From Caballeronia novacaledonica (lineage in GTDB: Bacteria; Pseudomonadota; Gammaproteobacteria; Burkholderiales; Burkholderiaceae), in contig NZ_OGTP01000030.1 of assembly GCF_900258035.1 (NCBI RefSeq), positions 1 to 64,000 of the forward strand: 64,000 nt of DNA, given 5' to 3'. The notes beneath the pieces are model-generated. The model did not search any database and was not told the origin of the DNA. It worked only from the letters and a program-made list of their open reading frames with translations. A program made the position numbers and the translations under genes. Shown piece after piece: positions 25,802 through 35,201 of the stretch; the stretch's first letter is position 1, and the number at the start of each line of letters is the position of its first letter.

Positions 25802-26800
25802 TTACGCCGTCTCCCCGTTTTTTAGCTGCTCGATGAACCGTTTGCATTCGGCGGGCAGCGGCGCTTCGAACTGCAGCGGCTCGCCCGTCGCCGGATGCGT
25901 AATTTTCAGACGATATGCGTGCAAAAACATGCGTTTTAGCGACGGTTTGGCGCTCGGGCGGGCCAACTCCTTGTTCAGCGCGAAATCGCCGTATTTGGCG
26001 TCGCCCGCGATCGGCAGCCCGATGCTCGCCATATGCACGCGAATCTGATGCGTGCGCCCCGTCTTCAGTTCCGCCTCGACCCACGCGTAGTCGCGCCAGC
26101 GCTCGATCAGATTGAAAACCGTGTGCGACGGCAGCCCGTTCTCCTGAACGCGCACGCGCCGCTCGCCGTCAGCCGCCACGTACTTGTGCAGCGGCGCCTT
26201 CACGATGCGGCGGCGGCCCCAGTCGCTCTGCCAGTCGCCGTGACCGAGCGCGTAGTAGCGCTTGTCGACGCGGTTCTCGCGAATCTGTTCGTGCAGGTTC
26301 ACGAGCGCGGCGCGTTTCTTCGCGAGCATCAGCACGCCGGAGGTCTCGCGATCCAGCCGATGCACCAGTTCGAGAAATTTCGCGTGCGGCCGCGCATTGC
26401 GCAGTTGCTCGATCACGCCGAACGCGACGCCGCTGCCGCCGTGCACCGCGACGCCGCAGGGTTTGTCGATGACGATCAAATGGTCGTCCTCGAAAAGGAT
26501 CGGAAATTCGGCGGCCGGCGCGTTCGACGACACCGGCGCCTCGTCCTGCTGCGCGATGCGAATCGGCGGCACGCGCACTAGATCGCCCAGTTCGAGCCGG
26601 TACGCCGCGTCGATGCGCCCTTTGTTCACGCGCACTTCCCCGCTGCGGAGAATGCGGTAGATATGGCTTTTGGGGACGCCCTTGCAGACGCGCAGCAAAA
26701 AATTGTCGATTCGCTGACCGGCGGCGGTTTCATCGATTTCGATCATCGATACCTGTTCGCTTGCCACCTGTTTATGGGATGTTTTGCCTAACTCATTCAT
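25802..26800 (-). CDS. rluC: 23S rRNA pseudouridine synthase RluC
   Basis: A 332-residue RluA-family enzyme that makes pseudouridines at positions 955, 2504 and 2580 of 23S rRNA in E. coli. An S4 domain occupies about residues 28-80 and the catalytic Asp150 is in LVHRLDRETSG. GRTHQIRVHMA and HAYRLKITHP are also typical. It is divergent from rne, as in E. coli where rluC and rne are neighbours; the start region overlaps the predicted rne promoter. Confidence 0.95.
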   Translation of the reverse strand: MNELGKTSHKQVASEQVSMIEIDETAAGQRIDNFLLRVCKGVPKSHIYRILRSGEVRVNKGRIDAAYRLELGDLVRVPPIRIAQQDEAPVSSNAPAAEFPILFEDDHLIVIDKPCGVAVHGGSGVAFGVIEQLRNARPHAKFLELVHRLDRETSGVLMLAKKRAALVNLHEQIRENRVDKRYYALGHGDWQSDWGRRRIVKAPLHKYVAADGERRVRVQENGLPSHTVFNLIERWRDYAWVEAELKTGRTHQIRVHMASIGLPIAGDAKYGDFALNKELARPSAKPSLKRMFLHAYRLKITHPATGEPLQFEAPLPAECKRFIEQLKNGETA

Positions 26801-26812
26801 TCTGAATATAAT
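26784..26812 (+). promoter_or_regulatory. Predicted sigma-70 promoter of rne
   Basis: TTGCCT at 26784-26789, 17 bases, then a perfect TATAAT at 26807-26812. It points toward rne and lies over the first codons of the divergent rluC. Transcription would begin near 26819, leaving a leader of about 870 bases. Confidence 0.65.
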
Positions 26813-26818
26813 TTGCGA

Positions 26819-27686
26819 GCAGCCTGAAAAGGTCGACGCTTAAGATCAAGCAACGGCCGAGATTGATCAGACTGTATAGGTGCAAGCGATAAACCATCAT
26901 TTTACTTGCGCCCAGGGTCGGTTGCTCACCCGGAAATCGAGAGCAGCAAGTTGCACGCACGGCGATATCACCGGCAGGGACGGAGCCCACAGGCGCGTTC
27001 GGTCGAGTCGATCGCCGACGGTAACGGATTTTTGGTCAAAAAGAATTTTATCGGCGAGAAGCGACGGCGCCCGGCACGCAAAACCGGATGCCAGCCCGGA
27101 TCGACCCTGCTATCGAGCGGGAGAATCAAGCAAGTCGACGCTCGCCGGTTTTGCGAACAACTGACGGCGAAACCGCTGCTGCGCTGATTCCTGCGAAGCG
27201 CGGCGACGCCGCAAAACGAGGCGAGACACACGGCCGCGAGCCGACGGGAGCAATCGAGCCCGCGGCCGCGCCCGCGCGGCATGGCAGCGAAGAAGATCGG
27301 TCACGAAGCATCGCGCAGGTTTGCGCGAGACCGCTCGTCCCGCTGCCGCCGTTGGGAGGAATCAGGCTCTTCGCAAGAGCGCGGGTCGGTTCGGCGCGTC
27401 TATTTTGAGACGCGAAAACCGCAGCGCCGCCGTTCATCCTCGCCGCGCGACGCTTCGTACGCCTCGCAGTTGTTTTGCAATGTGCCCCACGGCGCGGCCG
27501 CCCCATTTCGGGCGCCGAAGCCTGCTTTCGGCAATTCTCCCGCCAGAAGTCCCGCTCCAGCGTGCTTTGTGACAACACACAAAAAAGCGTGGCACGCCCA
27601 CCCTCCCGCTTCGCGCGCGTGACGTTTCCGGTCACTGACGCCGATTCGCCCGACGAGGAAGGACGGAGCCGCTCTGGAGCCGTTTC
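26819..27686 (+). other. Long rne 5' leader
   Basis: About 870 bases without a credible coding gene: short frames here have no recognisable protein or ribosome site. E. coli RNase E controls its own mRNA through a 361-base structured leader, and this leader could do the same. An AT-rich island with inverted arms (CGCCGACGG...TCGGCG around 27011-27057) and several GC-rich repeats are visible. Function is inferred from position. Confidence 0.5.
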
Positions 27687-30600
27687 ATGAAACGCATGCT
27701 GTTTAACGCGACGCAGCAAGAAGAATTGCGCGTCGCCATCGTCGATGGGCAGAAGCTCATCGACATCGACATCGAAACCGCCGGGCGCGAACAGCGCAAA
27801 GGCAACATTTACAAGGGAGTCGTCACCCGCATCGAGCCGTCGCTCGAAGCCTGCTTCGTCAACTACGGCGAGGACCGCCACGGATTTCTGCCGTTCAAGG
27901 AAGTCGCCCGCCAGTATTTCCGCGATGGCGTCGAGATGCGCTCCGCGCGCATCCAGGACGCGCTTCGCGAAGGCCAGGAACTCATCGTCCAGGTCGAGAA
28001 GGAAGAGCGCGGCAACAAGGGCGCGGCGCTGACCACGTTCATTTCGCTGGCCGGCCGCTATCTCGTCCTGATGCCGAACAACCCGCGCGGCGGCGGCGTG
28101 TCGCGCCGGATCGAAGGCGACGAGCGGCAGGAACTGCGCGAAACCATGGCGCAGCTCGAACTGCCGGAAGGCATGAGCATCATCGCGCGCACGGCCGGCA
28201 TCGGCCGTTCGGCGGAAGAGCTCCAGTGGGACCTGAACTACCTGATGCAACTGTGGCGCGCGATCGAAGCCGCGTCGCAGAGCGGCGTCGCCGGCCAGCC
28301 GATGCTGATTTATCTCGAATCGAGCCTCGTCATCCGCGCGATTCGCGACTACTTCCAGCCGGATATCGGCGAAATCCTCATCGACACGACCGAAATCCAT
28401 GACCAGGCACGCGCCTTCATGGACATCGTGATGCCCGACAACCTCTCGAAGGTGAAGCGCTATCACGACGACGTGCCGCTCTTCTCGCGCTTCCAGATCG
28501 AGCATCAGATCGAAACGGCGTACTCGCGCACGGTGCCGCTGCCCTCGGGCGGCGCGATCGTGATCGATCACACCGAGGCGCTCGTCGCCATCGACGTGAA
28601 CTCGGCGCGCGCGACCAAGGGCGCGGACATCGAGGAAACCGCCACGCGCACCAACCTCGAAGCCGCCGACGAAGTCGCGCGCCAGTTGCGTCTGCGCGAT
28701 CTGGGCGGGCTGATCGTGATCGACTTCATCGACATGGAGTCGGCGAAGAGCCAGCGTGAAGTCGAGCAGCGCCTGAAAGACGCGCTCAAGCACGACCGCG
28801 CCCGCGTACAAATGGGCAAGATTTCGCGCTTCGGTTTGATGGAACTGTCGCGTCAGCGTCTGCGTCCGGCGCTGTCGGAAGGCAGCCACGTGACCTGCCC
28901 GCGCTGCAACGGCACGGGTCATATCCGCGACACCGAATCGTCCGCGCTGCAAGTGCTGCGGATCATTCAGGAAGAAGCGATGAAGGAAAACACCGCGGCG
29001 ATCCATTGCCAGGTGCCGGTCGAGGTGACCGCCTTCTTGCTGAACGAAAAGCGTTCGGAAATCAACAAGATCGAGTCGCGCTTCAAGGTCAACGTCGTCC
29101 TGATCCCGAACAAGCATCTCGAAACGCCGCACTACAAGCTGGAACGTCTACGTCACGACGATGCGCGTCTCGACGAACCGCGCGCGTCGTGGAAGATGGC
29201 CGTCGAAGCGGCGAGCGAACTGGAATCGGAGACCGGTTACAGCAAGCGCGCCGAAGAAGTGAAGCCGAAGCAGGAAGCGGCCGTCAAGGGCATCACGCCT
29301 GAAAAGCCGGCGCCGAGCGCGCCGGTCAAGCCCGCGCCCGCCGAGGCTGCGCCTGCGCAGGCTCCCGTGGCAGTGAGCGGCGGTTTCATCGCGTGGATCA
29401 AGAATCTGTTCGGCATTCAGCCGCAGGCGCAACCCGCTCCGGCACCGGTGGAAGCTCAGCCGGCCACGCGCGCTCCGCGTGAACGCGGCGAGCGCACGGG
29501 CGGCGGCGATCGCAACCGCAATCGGCGTAGCGGCGGTAACACCGGACGCGAGGGCGCCGCAGCAAGCACTGCTACGAGCGGAAACGGCGCGGGCCGCCAG
29601 GGCGCGCGTCGCGAAGATCGCGAGGCGCGTGGCGGCCGTGAAGGACGTGAGTTGCGTGAAGTCCGCGAGCCGCGCGAGTCCCGTGAACCGCGTGAGGCAC
29701 GCGAACCCCGCGAGCCGCGTGAAGCACGTGAGCCGCGCGAAACCCGCGAGCGCAACGCGGAACGCGCCGCCCGTCCGGAAGCGGCCGAGCGTCCGGAGCG
29801 CCGCGAGCGTCCCGACCGTGGCGAGCGCGCCGAACGTACCGAACGCGGTGAACGCACCGAGCGCACCGAGCGCGCGGAACGTGGCGAGCGCCGCAAGCCG
29901 CAACCGGACGCAGCCGTCGAGGCGTTGACGCAGGGTGAAACGGTGCCGTCGGAGATCGTCGAAGCGGCGCAAGCCAATGTCGACGCGCAACAAGCCGGCA
30001 TCGACAGCGCCGCCGATCAGGCAGCGGCGCGTGAGGGCGAAGAGCGCCGTCGCCGTCGCCGTGGCCGTCGTGGTGGCCGTCGCGAGCGCGAAGAAGACGG
30101 CATGACGGTGAATCACGCGGCGGATGTCGCCGAGGCGGAAGGTTCGGCCGAAAACGTCTCCGCGCAAGCCGGCGTATTCGATGCCGAAGCTGCGCAGGAA
30201 GCGGCCGCGCGTCGCGAAAGCCGCCCCGCCGCGCCGCAGCCGGTCGAGCACGCGGTCGAGCACGCGGTCGAGCAACCGGTTGCTCAACCGGTCGAAGCCA
30301 AGGCGGAACCGCAAGAGCCCGCGCCCGTCGCAGCCGAAGCAGCGCCGGTTGCGAAGGCCGTCGAAGCCGAGCCTTTCGAGTTGAAGGCGCAAACGCCCGA
30401 GCCGACGACGTTCGATCTCTTCGCCAAGCCCGCTCCCGCGGCGGCTGTCGAGAATCCGTTCGGACCGTCGCCCAAGGTTGCCGAGACGACGCCGGCCGAT
30501 CCGTTTGTGTCCGCCGCGACGGAAGAGCCGAAGCCTGTCGAAGCGGCCAAGGCTGTCGAAACGGCGCCGACGCCCGTCGAACCGGTAGCGGCTGAACCCG

Positions 30601-30968
30601 CCGAGGTCGCCGAGCCGGTGAAGACCGCCGCGCTCGCGCCGACGCCGGAAGCGACGATCGTCGAGCCGGTGCAATCGATCGAACGCGCGCAAGCGCAGGA
30701 GCCGGTCGCCGTCGTCGCCGAGCCGGTAAAGGCCGCTGCACCCGCCGCGCCCGTGACTTCGACGCCGATCGCCGTCGAAACGCTCGAGCCGATGCTGGAG
30801 CAAGCCGGTCTTGTCTGGGTCAACACCGACGAAGGCAAGCTGCGCGAAGCGAATGCCGCCGCCGCGCGCGAGCCGGCTGCGGTGCGCGTGCCGCGCGAGC
30901 GCAAGGCGCTCCCGCCGGCCGACGCCACGCCGATGCAGCAAGTGGAAACCGGCAAGCACGTCCACTAA
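27687..30968 (+). CDS. rne: Ribonuclease E
   Basis: A 1093-residue endoribonuclease that initiates mRNA decay and matures rRNA and tRNA. The catalytic half follows E. coli closely: S1 domain about residues 35-120, Asp303 (VAIDVNSARATKG), Asp346 (LIVIDFIDME) and the zinc-link Cys404/Cys407 (CPRCNGTGH). From about residue 520 the protein is low-complexity: a Pro/Ala part with a hydrophobic anchor-like SGGFIAWIKNLFGI near 570, then Arg/Glu-rich repeats (REPREAREPRE type, 29640-29900), an Arg-only patch and Ala/Pro/Glu/Val-rich tail. This half should scaffold the degradosome and bind RNA. A terminator follows. Confidence 0.96.
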   Translation: MKRMLFNATQQEELRVAIVDGQKLIDIDIETAGREQRKGNIYKGVVTRIEPSLEACFVNYGEDRHGFLPFKEVARQYFRDGVEMRSARIQDALREGQELIVQVEKEERGNKGAALTTFISLAGRYLVLMPNNPRGGGVSRRIEGDERQELRETMAQLELPEGMSIIARTAGIGRSAEELQWDLNYLMQLWRAIEAASQSGVAGQPMLIYLESSLVIRAIRDYFQPDIGEILIDTTEIHDQARAFMDIVMPDNLSKVKRYHDDVPLFSRFQIEHQIETAYSRTVPLPSGGAIVIDHTEALVAIDVNSARATKGADIEETATRTNLEAADEVARQLRLRDLGGLIVIDFIDMESAKSQREVEQRLKDALKHDRARVQMGKISRFGLMELSRQRLRPALSEGSHVTCPRCNGTGHIRDTESSALQVLRIIQEEAMKENTAAIHCQVPVEVTAFLLNEKRSEINKIESRFKVNVVLIPNKHLETPHYKLERLRHDDARLDEPRASWKMAVEAASELESETGYSKRAEEVKPKQEAAVKGITPEKPAPSAPVKPAPAEAAPAQAPVAVSGGFIAWIKNLFGIQPQAQPAPAPVEAQPATRAPRERGERTGGGDRNRNRRSGGNTGREGAAASTATSGNGAGRQGARREDREARGGREGRELREVREPRESREPREAREPREPREAREPRETRERNAERAARPEAAERPERRERPDRGERAERTERGERTERTERAERGERRKPQPDAAVEALTQGETVPSEIVEAAQANVDAQQAGIDSAADQAAAREGEERRRRRRGRRGGRREREEDGMTVNHAADVAEAEGSAENVSAQAGVFDAEAAQEAAARRESRPAAPQPVEHAVEHAVEQPVAQPVEAKAEPQEPAPVAAEAAPVAKAVEAEPFELKAQTPEPTTFDLFAKPAPAAAVENPFGPSPKVAETTPADPFVSAATEEPKPVEAAKAVETAPTPVEPVAAEPAEVAEPVKTAALAPTPEATIVEPVQSIERAQAQEPVAVVAEPVKAAAPAAPVTSTPIAVETLEPMLEQAGLVWVNTDEGKLREANAAAAREPAAVRVPRERKALPPADATPMQQVETGKHVH

Positions 30969-31017
30969 GCGCACTCGCGCGAGCCGGCTCGCTTCGGTGA
31001 GCCGGCGGATACAGAAG

Positions 31018-31050
31018 ACGCCATCGATCCCGGTCGATGGCGTTTTTTTT
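31018..31050 (+). terminator. Terminator after rne
   Basis: A 10-bp stem ACGCCATCGA/TCGATGGCGT (31018-31027 and 31034-31043) with a 6-base loop and eight T residues. It separates rne from the moa/mob/moe genes. Confidence 0.93.
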
Positions 31051-31188
31051 GGCGCCGCAAAAAGGGAGAACCCAAGGGAAAACCGCGATCCCTCGCCTGT
31101 GCGTCCATACGCCCGCTTCCGCTAAAATGGGACGTTGAAACCATTATTCGAACAAGGCCGCAGCGGCCGAGCCGAGACCCGAGTCATC

Positions 31189-32295
31189 ATGTCCCGACGC
31201 ATCATTCCCCTCGCCGACGTCAGCGCCGTTCCGGACTTCTCCGGCGTGGCGGCGTCGCCGTCCGGACTGCTCACCGACACGCTCGTGCGCCCGCTGCGCG
31301 ACTTGCGCATTTCGGTAACGGACCGCTGCAACTTCCGCTGCGTGTACTGCATGCCGCGCGACGTGTTCGACAAGCACTACCAATTCCTCCCGCACGCCGC
31401 CCTGCTTTCGTTCGAGGAGATCGAGCGGCTCGCGCGCGTGTTCGTCGCGCATGGCGTCGAGAAGATTCGACTGACGGGCGGCGAACCGCTCCTGCGCAAG
31501 AACATCGAATTCCTGATCGAGCGGCTCGCGCTGTTGCGCACGCCGGAAGGCCGTCCGCTCGACCTGACGCTCACCACGAACGGCTCGCTGCTCGCGCGCA
31601 AGGCGCAATCGCTTAAAGACGCGGGCTTGTCGCGCGTGACGGTCAGCCTGGACGCGCTCGACGACGCCCTCTTTCGCCGCATGAACGACGCCGATTTCGC
31701 CGTCGCCGACGTGCTGAACGGCATCGAAACGGCGCAGGCCGCCGGGCTCGATCCGATCAAGGTGAACATGGTCGTGAAGCGCGGCACGAACGACCAGGAA
31801 ATCGTGCCGATGGCGCGCCATTTCAAAGGCAGCGGCGCGGTGCTGCGCTTCATCGAATACATGGATGTCGGTGCGTCGAACGGTTGGAACATGAGCGAAG
31901 TGCTGCCGTCGGCGCACGTGGTCGAGCGCATCGGCGCGCATTTCCCGCTCGAACCGCTCGAAGCGCATACGGCGGCCGAAACCGCGCAGCGCTGGGCCTA
32001 TCGCGACGGCAGCGGCGAAATCGGCGTGATTTCCAGCGTCACGCGCGCGTTTTGCGACTCCTGCACGCGCGCGCGGCTCTCGACCGAAGGCAAGCTCTAT
32101 CTGTGCCTCTTCGCGGTGTCGGGTCACGATCTGCGCGGATTGATCCGCGGCGGCGCGAGCGACGAGGAAGTCGCGACGGCCATCGCGCGCATCTGGGAAG
32201 CGCGCGGCGACCGGTACTCGCAATTGCGTGGCAGCGCATCGGCGCCGTCGGCGGAAGATGCGCGTCGGGTCGAGATGTCGTACATCGGCGGCTGA
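31189..32295 (+). CDS. moaA: GTP 3',8-cyclase MoaA
   Basis: A 368-residue radical-SAM enzyme that begins molybdenum-cofactor synthesis from GTP. The SAM cluster is at Cys47, Cys51 and Cys54 (CNFRCVYC), the second cluster uses the FCDSC pair and a later Cys in LCLFA, and the chain ends in the essential Gly-Gly (SYIGG). The ATG at 31189 is chosen; the frame is open to a TTG at 31135. A TAAAAT -10-like hexamer lies at 31123-31128. Confidence 0.95.
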   Translation: MSRRIIPLADVSAVPDFSGVAASPSGLLTDTLVRPLRDLRISVTDRCNFRCVYCMPRDVFDKHYQFLPHAALLSFEEIERLARVFVAHGVEKIRLTGGEPLLRKNIEFLIERLALLRTPEGRPLDLTLTTNGSLLARKAQSLKDAGLSRVTVSLDALDDALFRRMNDADFAVADVLNGIETAQAAGLDPIKVNMVVKRGTNDQEIVPMARHFKGSGAVLRFIEYMDVGASNGWNMSEVLPSAHVVERIGAHFPLEPLEAHTAAETAQRWAYRDGSGEIGVISSVTRAFCDSCTRARLSTEGKLYLCLFAVSGHDLRGLIRGGASDEEVATAIARIWEARGDRYSQLRGSASAPSAEDARRVEMSYIGG

Positions 32296-32338
32296 ACTCG
32301 GCGAATCGCTCGTGCCGAACGCCCGCTCCGCCTCGAAC

Positions 32339-32932
32339 ATGACTGCGCTCGTGCTCGCGGGCGGACGCGGCTCGCGCATGGGCGGCGTCGACAAAGGCAT
32401 GCAGCCGTTTCATGGCGAGCCGCTCGCCTTGCACGTCATGCGGCGCATCGCGCCTCAGGCTGGCGCGCTTCTGATCAGCGCGAACCGTTCCATCAAAGAC
32501 TACGCGCGACTGGGCGCGGCGTTCGACGCGCGCGTCATCCCGGACGCGCGGGCGGATTTTCCCGGGCCGCTCGCCGGCATCGCGGCCGCACTGCACGCCG
32601 CGACCACGGAATACGTGCTGGCCGCGCCTTGCGACGCGCCATTCGTCGACGAACATATCGGCGCGGTGTTGATGCAGGCACTCGACGCGCAAGGCGGCGA
32701 CGTTGCCTACGCAGCAACGATCGATGCGTCCGGAGAAGTCATGGCGCACCCGGTCTTCGCGCTTCTGCGCACCTCGCTCGCCGACGATCTCGACGCCTGG
32801 CTCGACCAGGGAGAGCGCAAAGTCCGCGCGTGGTACGCGCGCCACAAGGCGGCGGAAGTCCGATTTCACGACGAACGCGCGTTTTACAATATCAACGATT
32901 TACAACAGTTGGCCGAACTGGAACGCCGCTGA
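32339..32932 (+). CDS. mobA: Molybdenum cofactor guanylyltransferase
   Basis: A 197-residue nucleotidyltransferase that adds GMP to molybdopterin to make the bis-MGD cofactor of DMSO-reductase-type enzymes. The glycine-rich signature LAGGRGSRMGGVDKGM is at residues 6-21, with FPGPLAGIAAAL and the metal-binding CDAPF segment following. It lies 43 bases after moaA. Confidence 0.93.
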   Translation: MTALVLAGGRGSRMGGVDKGMQPFHGEPLALHVMRRIAPQAGALLISANRSIKDYARLGAAFDARVIPDARADFPGPLAGIAAALHAATTEYVLAAPCDAPFVDEHIGAVLMQALDAQGGDVAYAATIDASGEVMAHPVFALLRTSLADDLDAWLDQGERKVRAWYARHKAAEVRFHDERAFYNINDLQQLAELERR

Positions 32933-33066
32933 CTCGTTCAACCGAACCGGCAACCCGACTGTTCGCTCGCGTCCGCCGTTGCGGCATTCCGGCGTTCGGG
33001 CGTTCAACCACCGCGCGGCCTCGTGGCTGCTTCTTCGCCGGGTTCCGGCGCGATCCACGCCGATTC

Positions 33067-34371
33067 ATGACCACGTCCAAGCAATTCTCCGCCTGCGTTG
33101 CCCAGTACGATCCAAACGCGCTTCCCGTCGAAGCCGCGCAGGAAATCGTGCGTCAGTGGGCCATGCCGCGCGCGCGGGATGCGCAGATCGAGCGCGTCGG
33201 CCTGCGCGATGCGCTCGGCCGCGTGCTCGCCGACGACGTGATCTCGCCCATCGACGTCCCCGCGTTCGACAATTCCGCGATGGACGGCTACGCGTTCGCG
33301 GGCGCAGCGCTCTCGCGCGGCGGCGACACGCTCGATTTGTCGGTCGCGGGCACGGCGCTCGCCGGGCGGCCTTTCGAAGGCACGCCGGGCACGCACCAGT
33401 GCGTGCGCATCATGACGGGCGCGCTCATTCCGCCGTGCTGCGACACGGTCGTGCCGCAGGAATTCGTCACGCGCGAAGGCGACGCGATTCTCTTCTCCAC
33501 CGCGACAATCCGCGCTGGCCAGAACCGGCGACGCTCGGGTGAAGACCTCGCGAAAGGCGAGCCCGCGCTGCTCGCTGGCCGAGTCGTGCGCGCGTCGGAC
33601 CTCGGGCTGCTTGCGTCGCTCGGCATCGGCGAAGTGCCGGTTCGCAAGCGGCTCACCGCCGCCTTCTTTTCGACGGGCGACGAATTGCGCTCGGTCGGCG
33701 AAACGCTGACTCCAGGCAGTGTCTACGACAGCAATCGCTACACGCTCTTCGCGATGCTCAAGCGCCTTGGCGTCGAAACGATCGATCTCGGCATCGTGCG
33801 CGACGACCGTGCGTCGCTGGAAAAGGCGCTGCGCCATGCGACCGAAAGCGCGGATGTCGTCATCAGTTCGGGCGGCGTGTCGGTCGGCGATGCGGATTTC
33901 ACGCGCGAGCTGATGAACTCGCTCGGCGACGTCGCCTTCTGGAAGATCGCGATGCGCCCCGGCCGGCCGCTCGCGTTCGGCCGCCTGTGGTCGGGCGAGC
34001 GCGCGGGCACGGGCAAGTCGGCGCTCTTCTTCGGCTTGCCGGGCAATCCGGTTGCCGTGATGGCGACGTTTTATTTCATCGTGCGCGAGGCACTGCTCGC
34101 GATGTCGGGCGCGACGCGCCAGCCGCTCACGGTCATCCGCGCAAGCGCCGCCGAGCCGATGAAAAAACGCGCGGGCCGCACGGAGTTTCAGCGCGGCATC
34201 GCGACGCGTGACGACGACGGCCGCTTTCGCGTCGTCACGACCGGCCCGCAAGGTTCCGGCGTGCTCAGCTCGATGAGCGAAGCCAATTGCTTCATCGTGC
34301 TGGAGCACGCGCGCGGCGACATCGACGAAGGCGACGATATCGAGATCGTGCCGTTCGACGGCCTGATCTGA
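33067..34371 (+). CDS. moeA: Molybdopterin molybdenumtransferase MoeA
   Basis: A 434-residue enzyme that inserts molybdate into adenylylated molybdopterin. It has DNSAMDGYAF near residue 66, GAGQ-like RAGQNRRRSGED, TGDEL, SSGGVSVGDADF and GLPGNPVAVMATF, all normal for MoeA. It follows mobA by 134 bases. A longer frame upstream overlaps mobA and is not used. Confidence 0.95.
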   Translation: MTTSKQFSACVAQYDPNALPVEAAQEIVRQWAMPRARDAQIERVGLRDALGRVLADDVISPIDVPAFDNSAMDGYAFAGAALSRGGDTLDLSVAGTALAGRPFEGTPGTHQCVRIMTGALIPPCCDTVVPQEFVTREGDAILFSTATIRAGQNRRRSGEDLAKGEPALLAGRVVRASDLGLLASLGIGEVPVRKRLTAAFFSTGDELRSVGETLTPGSVYDSNRYTLFAMLKRLGVETIDLGIVRDDRASLEKALRHATESADVVISSGGVSVGDADFTRELMNSLGDVAFWKIAMRPGRPLAFGRLWSGERAGTGKSALFFGLPGNPVAVMATFYFIVREALLAMSGATRQPLTVIRASAAEPMKKRAGRTEFQRGIATRDDDGRFRVVTTGPQGSGVLSSMSEANCFIVLEHARGDIDEGDDIEIVPFDGLI

Positions 34372-34436
34372 CGCACGCCAGCAACGAACGTCGCCAGCAC
34401 AAACATTCCTACATCGATAGACGGGGCTTTCCTTCC

Positions 34437-34712
34437 ATGAAAAAGCAGATCTCATTCATTGCACCCGGACAGACCGCGAAAGCGCTGATCCTCGTGTACC
34501 TGACCTTCAGCGTGCCGATCGTGCTGCTCGGCGTCGTGGTCGCGTTCGTGCGATACGGCTCGGTGGAAGTGAGCACCGTCACGAGCGCGCTGCTGCTCAA
34601 CGCGATTCTCGGTTTCATCCTGCTGTGGATCGCGTGCCACGCGTACAACTGGGTGGCGTCGCGTTTCGGCGGCATCGAAATCGTGCTGTCCGATGCGCCG
34701 GAGGAAGCGTGA
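34437..34712 (+). CDS. Small two-helix membrane protein
   Basis: A 91-residue protein with two transmembrane helices (about residues 15-40 and 50-70) and a C-terminus YNWVASRFGGIEIVLSDA. The YN...GGIEIVL end is reminiscent of DUF3566-type membrane proteins, but I cannot assign a family with certainty. Its stop overlaps the next gene's GTG (GTGA), so it is coupled to the acetyltransferase. Function unknown. Confidence 0.75.
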   Translation: MKKQISFIAPGQTAKALILVYLTFSVPIVLLGVVVAFVRYGSVEVSTVTSALLLNAILGFILLWIACHAYNWVASRFGGIEIVLSDAPEEA

Positions 34713-35200
34713 GCGCCACGAACGATATTGCGACGATCCGCGCCGCCACGCCCGCCGACGTCCCCGCGATCTTCGGCCTGATGTACGAGCTCGCGGAGTT
34801 CGAGAAGCTCACGCATCTGTTCATCGCGACCGAGGAAGGCGTGCATGAAGCCCTCTTCGGCGCGCGTCCCGCCGCGGAAGCGCTGGTGGCGGAGCAGGAA
34901 GGCGAAGTCGTGAGCTATGCGCTCTTCTTCCAGAACTTCTCCACCTTCCTCGGCAAGCGCGGCCTCTATCTCGAAGACCTGTACGTGCGTCCGTCGATGC
35001 GCGGCAGCGGTCTCGGCACGCTGATTCTGAAGAAACTCGCCGCGCTCGCGGTCGAGCGCCAGTGCGGCCGCTTCGAATGGTCGGTGCTCGACTGGAATCA
35101 GAACGCCATCGACTTCTACGAGAAGATGGGCGCGACCGTGCTGCCCGACTGGCGCATCGTGCGCGTGACGGGCGAGCCGCTCGAACTGCTCGCCCGGTAA
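34709..35200 (+). CDS. GNAT acetyltransferase, SSAT-like
   Basis: A 163-residue GCN5-related N-acetyltransferase. The order and wording of its motifs (LYLEDLYVRPSMRGSGLG, then LILKKLA, then WNQNAIDFYEKMGA) are very close to spermidine/spermine and diamine N-acetyltransferases, so polyamines or similar amines are likely substrates. The GTG start at 34709 overlaps the preceding stop and has GGAGGAA at good spacing. It is convergent with rmuC, one base apart. Confidence 0.85.
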   Translation: MSATNDIATIRAATPADVPAIFGLMYELAEFEKLTHLFIATEEGVHEALFGARPAAEALVAEQEGEVVSYALFFQNFSTFLGKRGLYLEDLYVRPSMRGSGLGTLILKKLAALAVERQCGRFEWSVLDWNQNAIDFYEKMGATVLPDWRIVRVTGEPLELLAR

Positions 35201-35201
35201 G

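Noticed and set aside
27126..29132. A 668-codon minus-strand frame antisense to rne and its leader
   Set aside because: Antisense to highly conserved catalytic codons of rne; no family resemblance.
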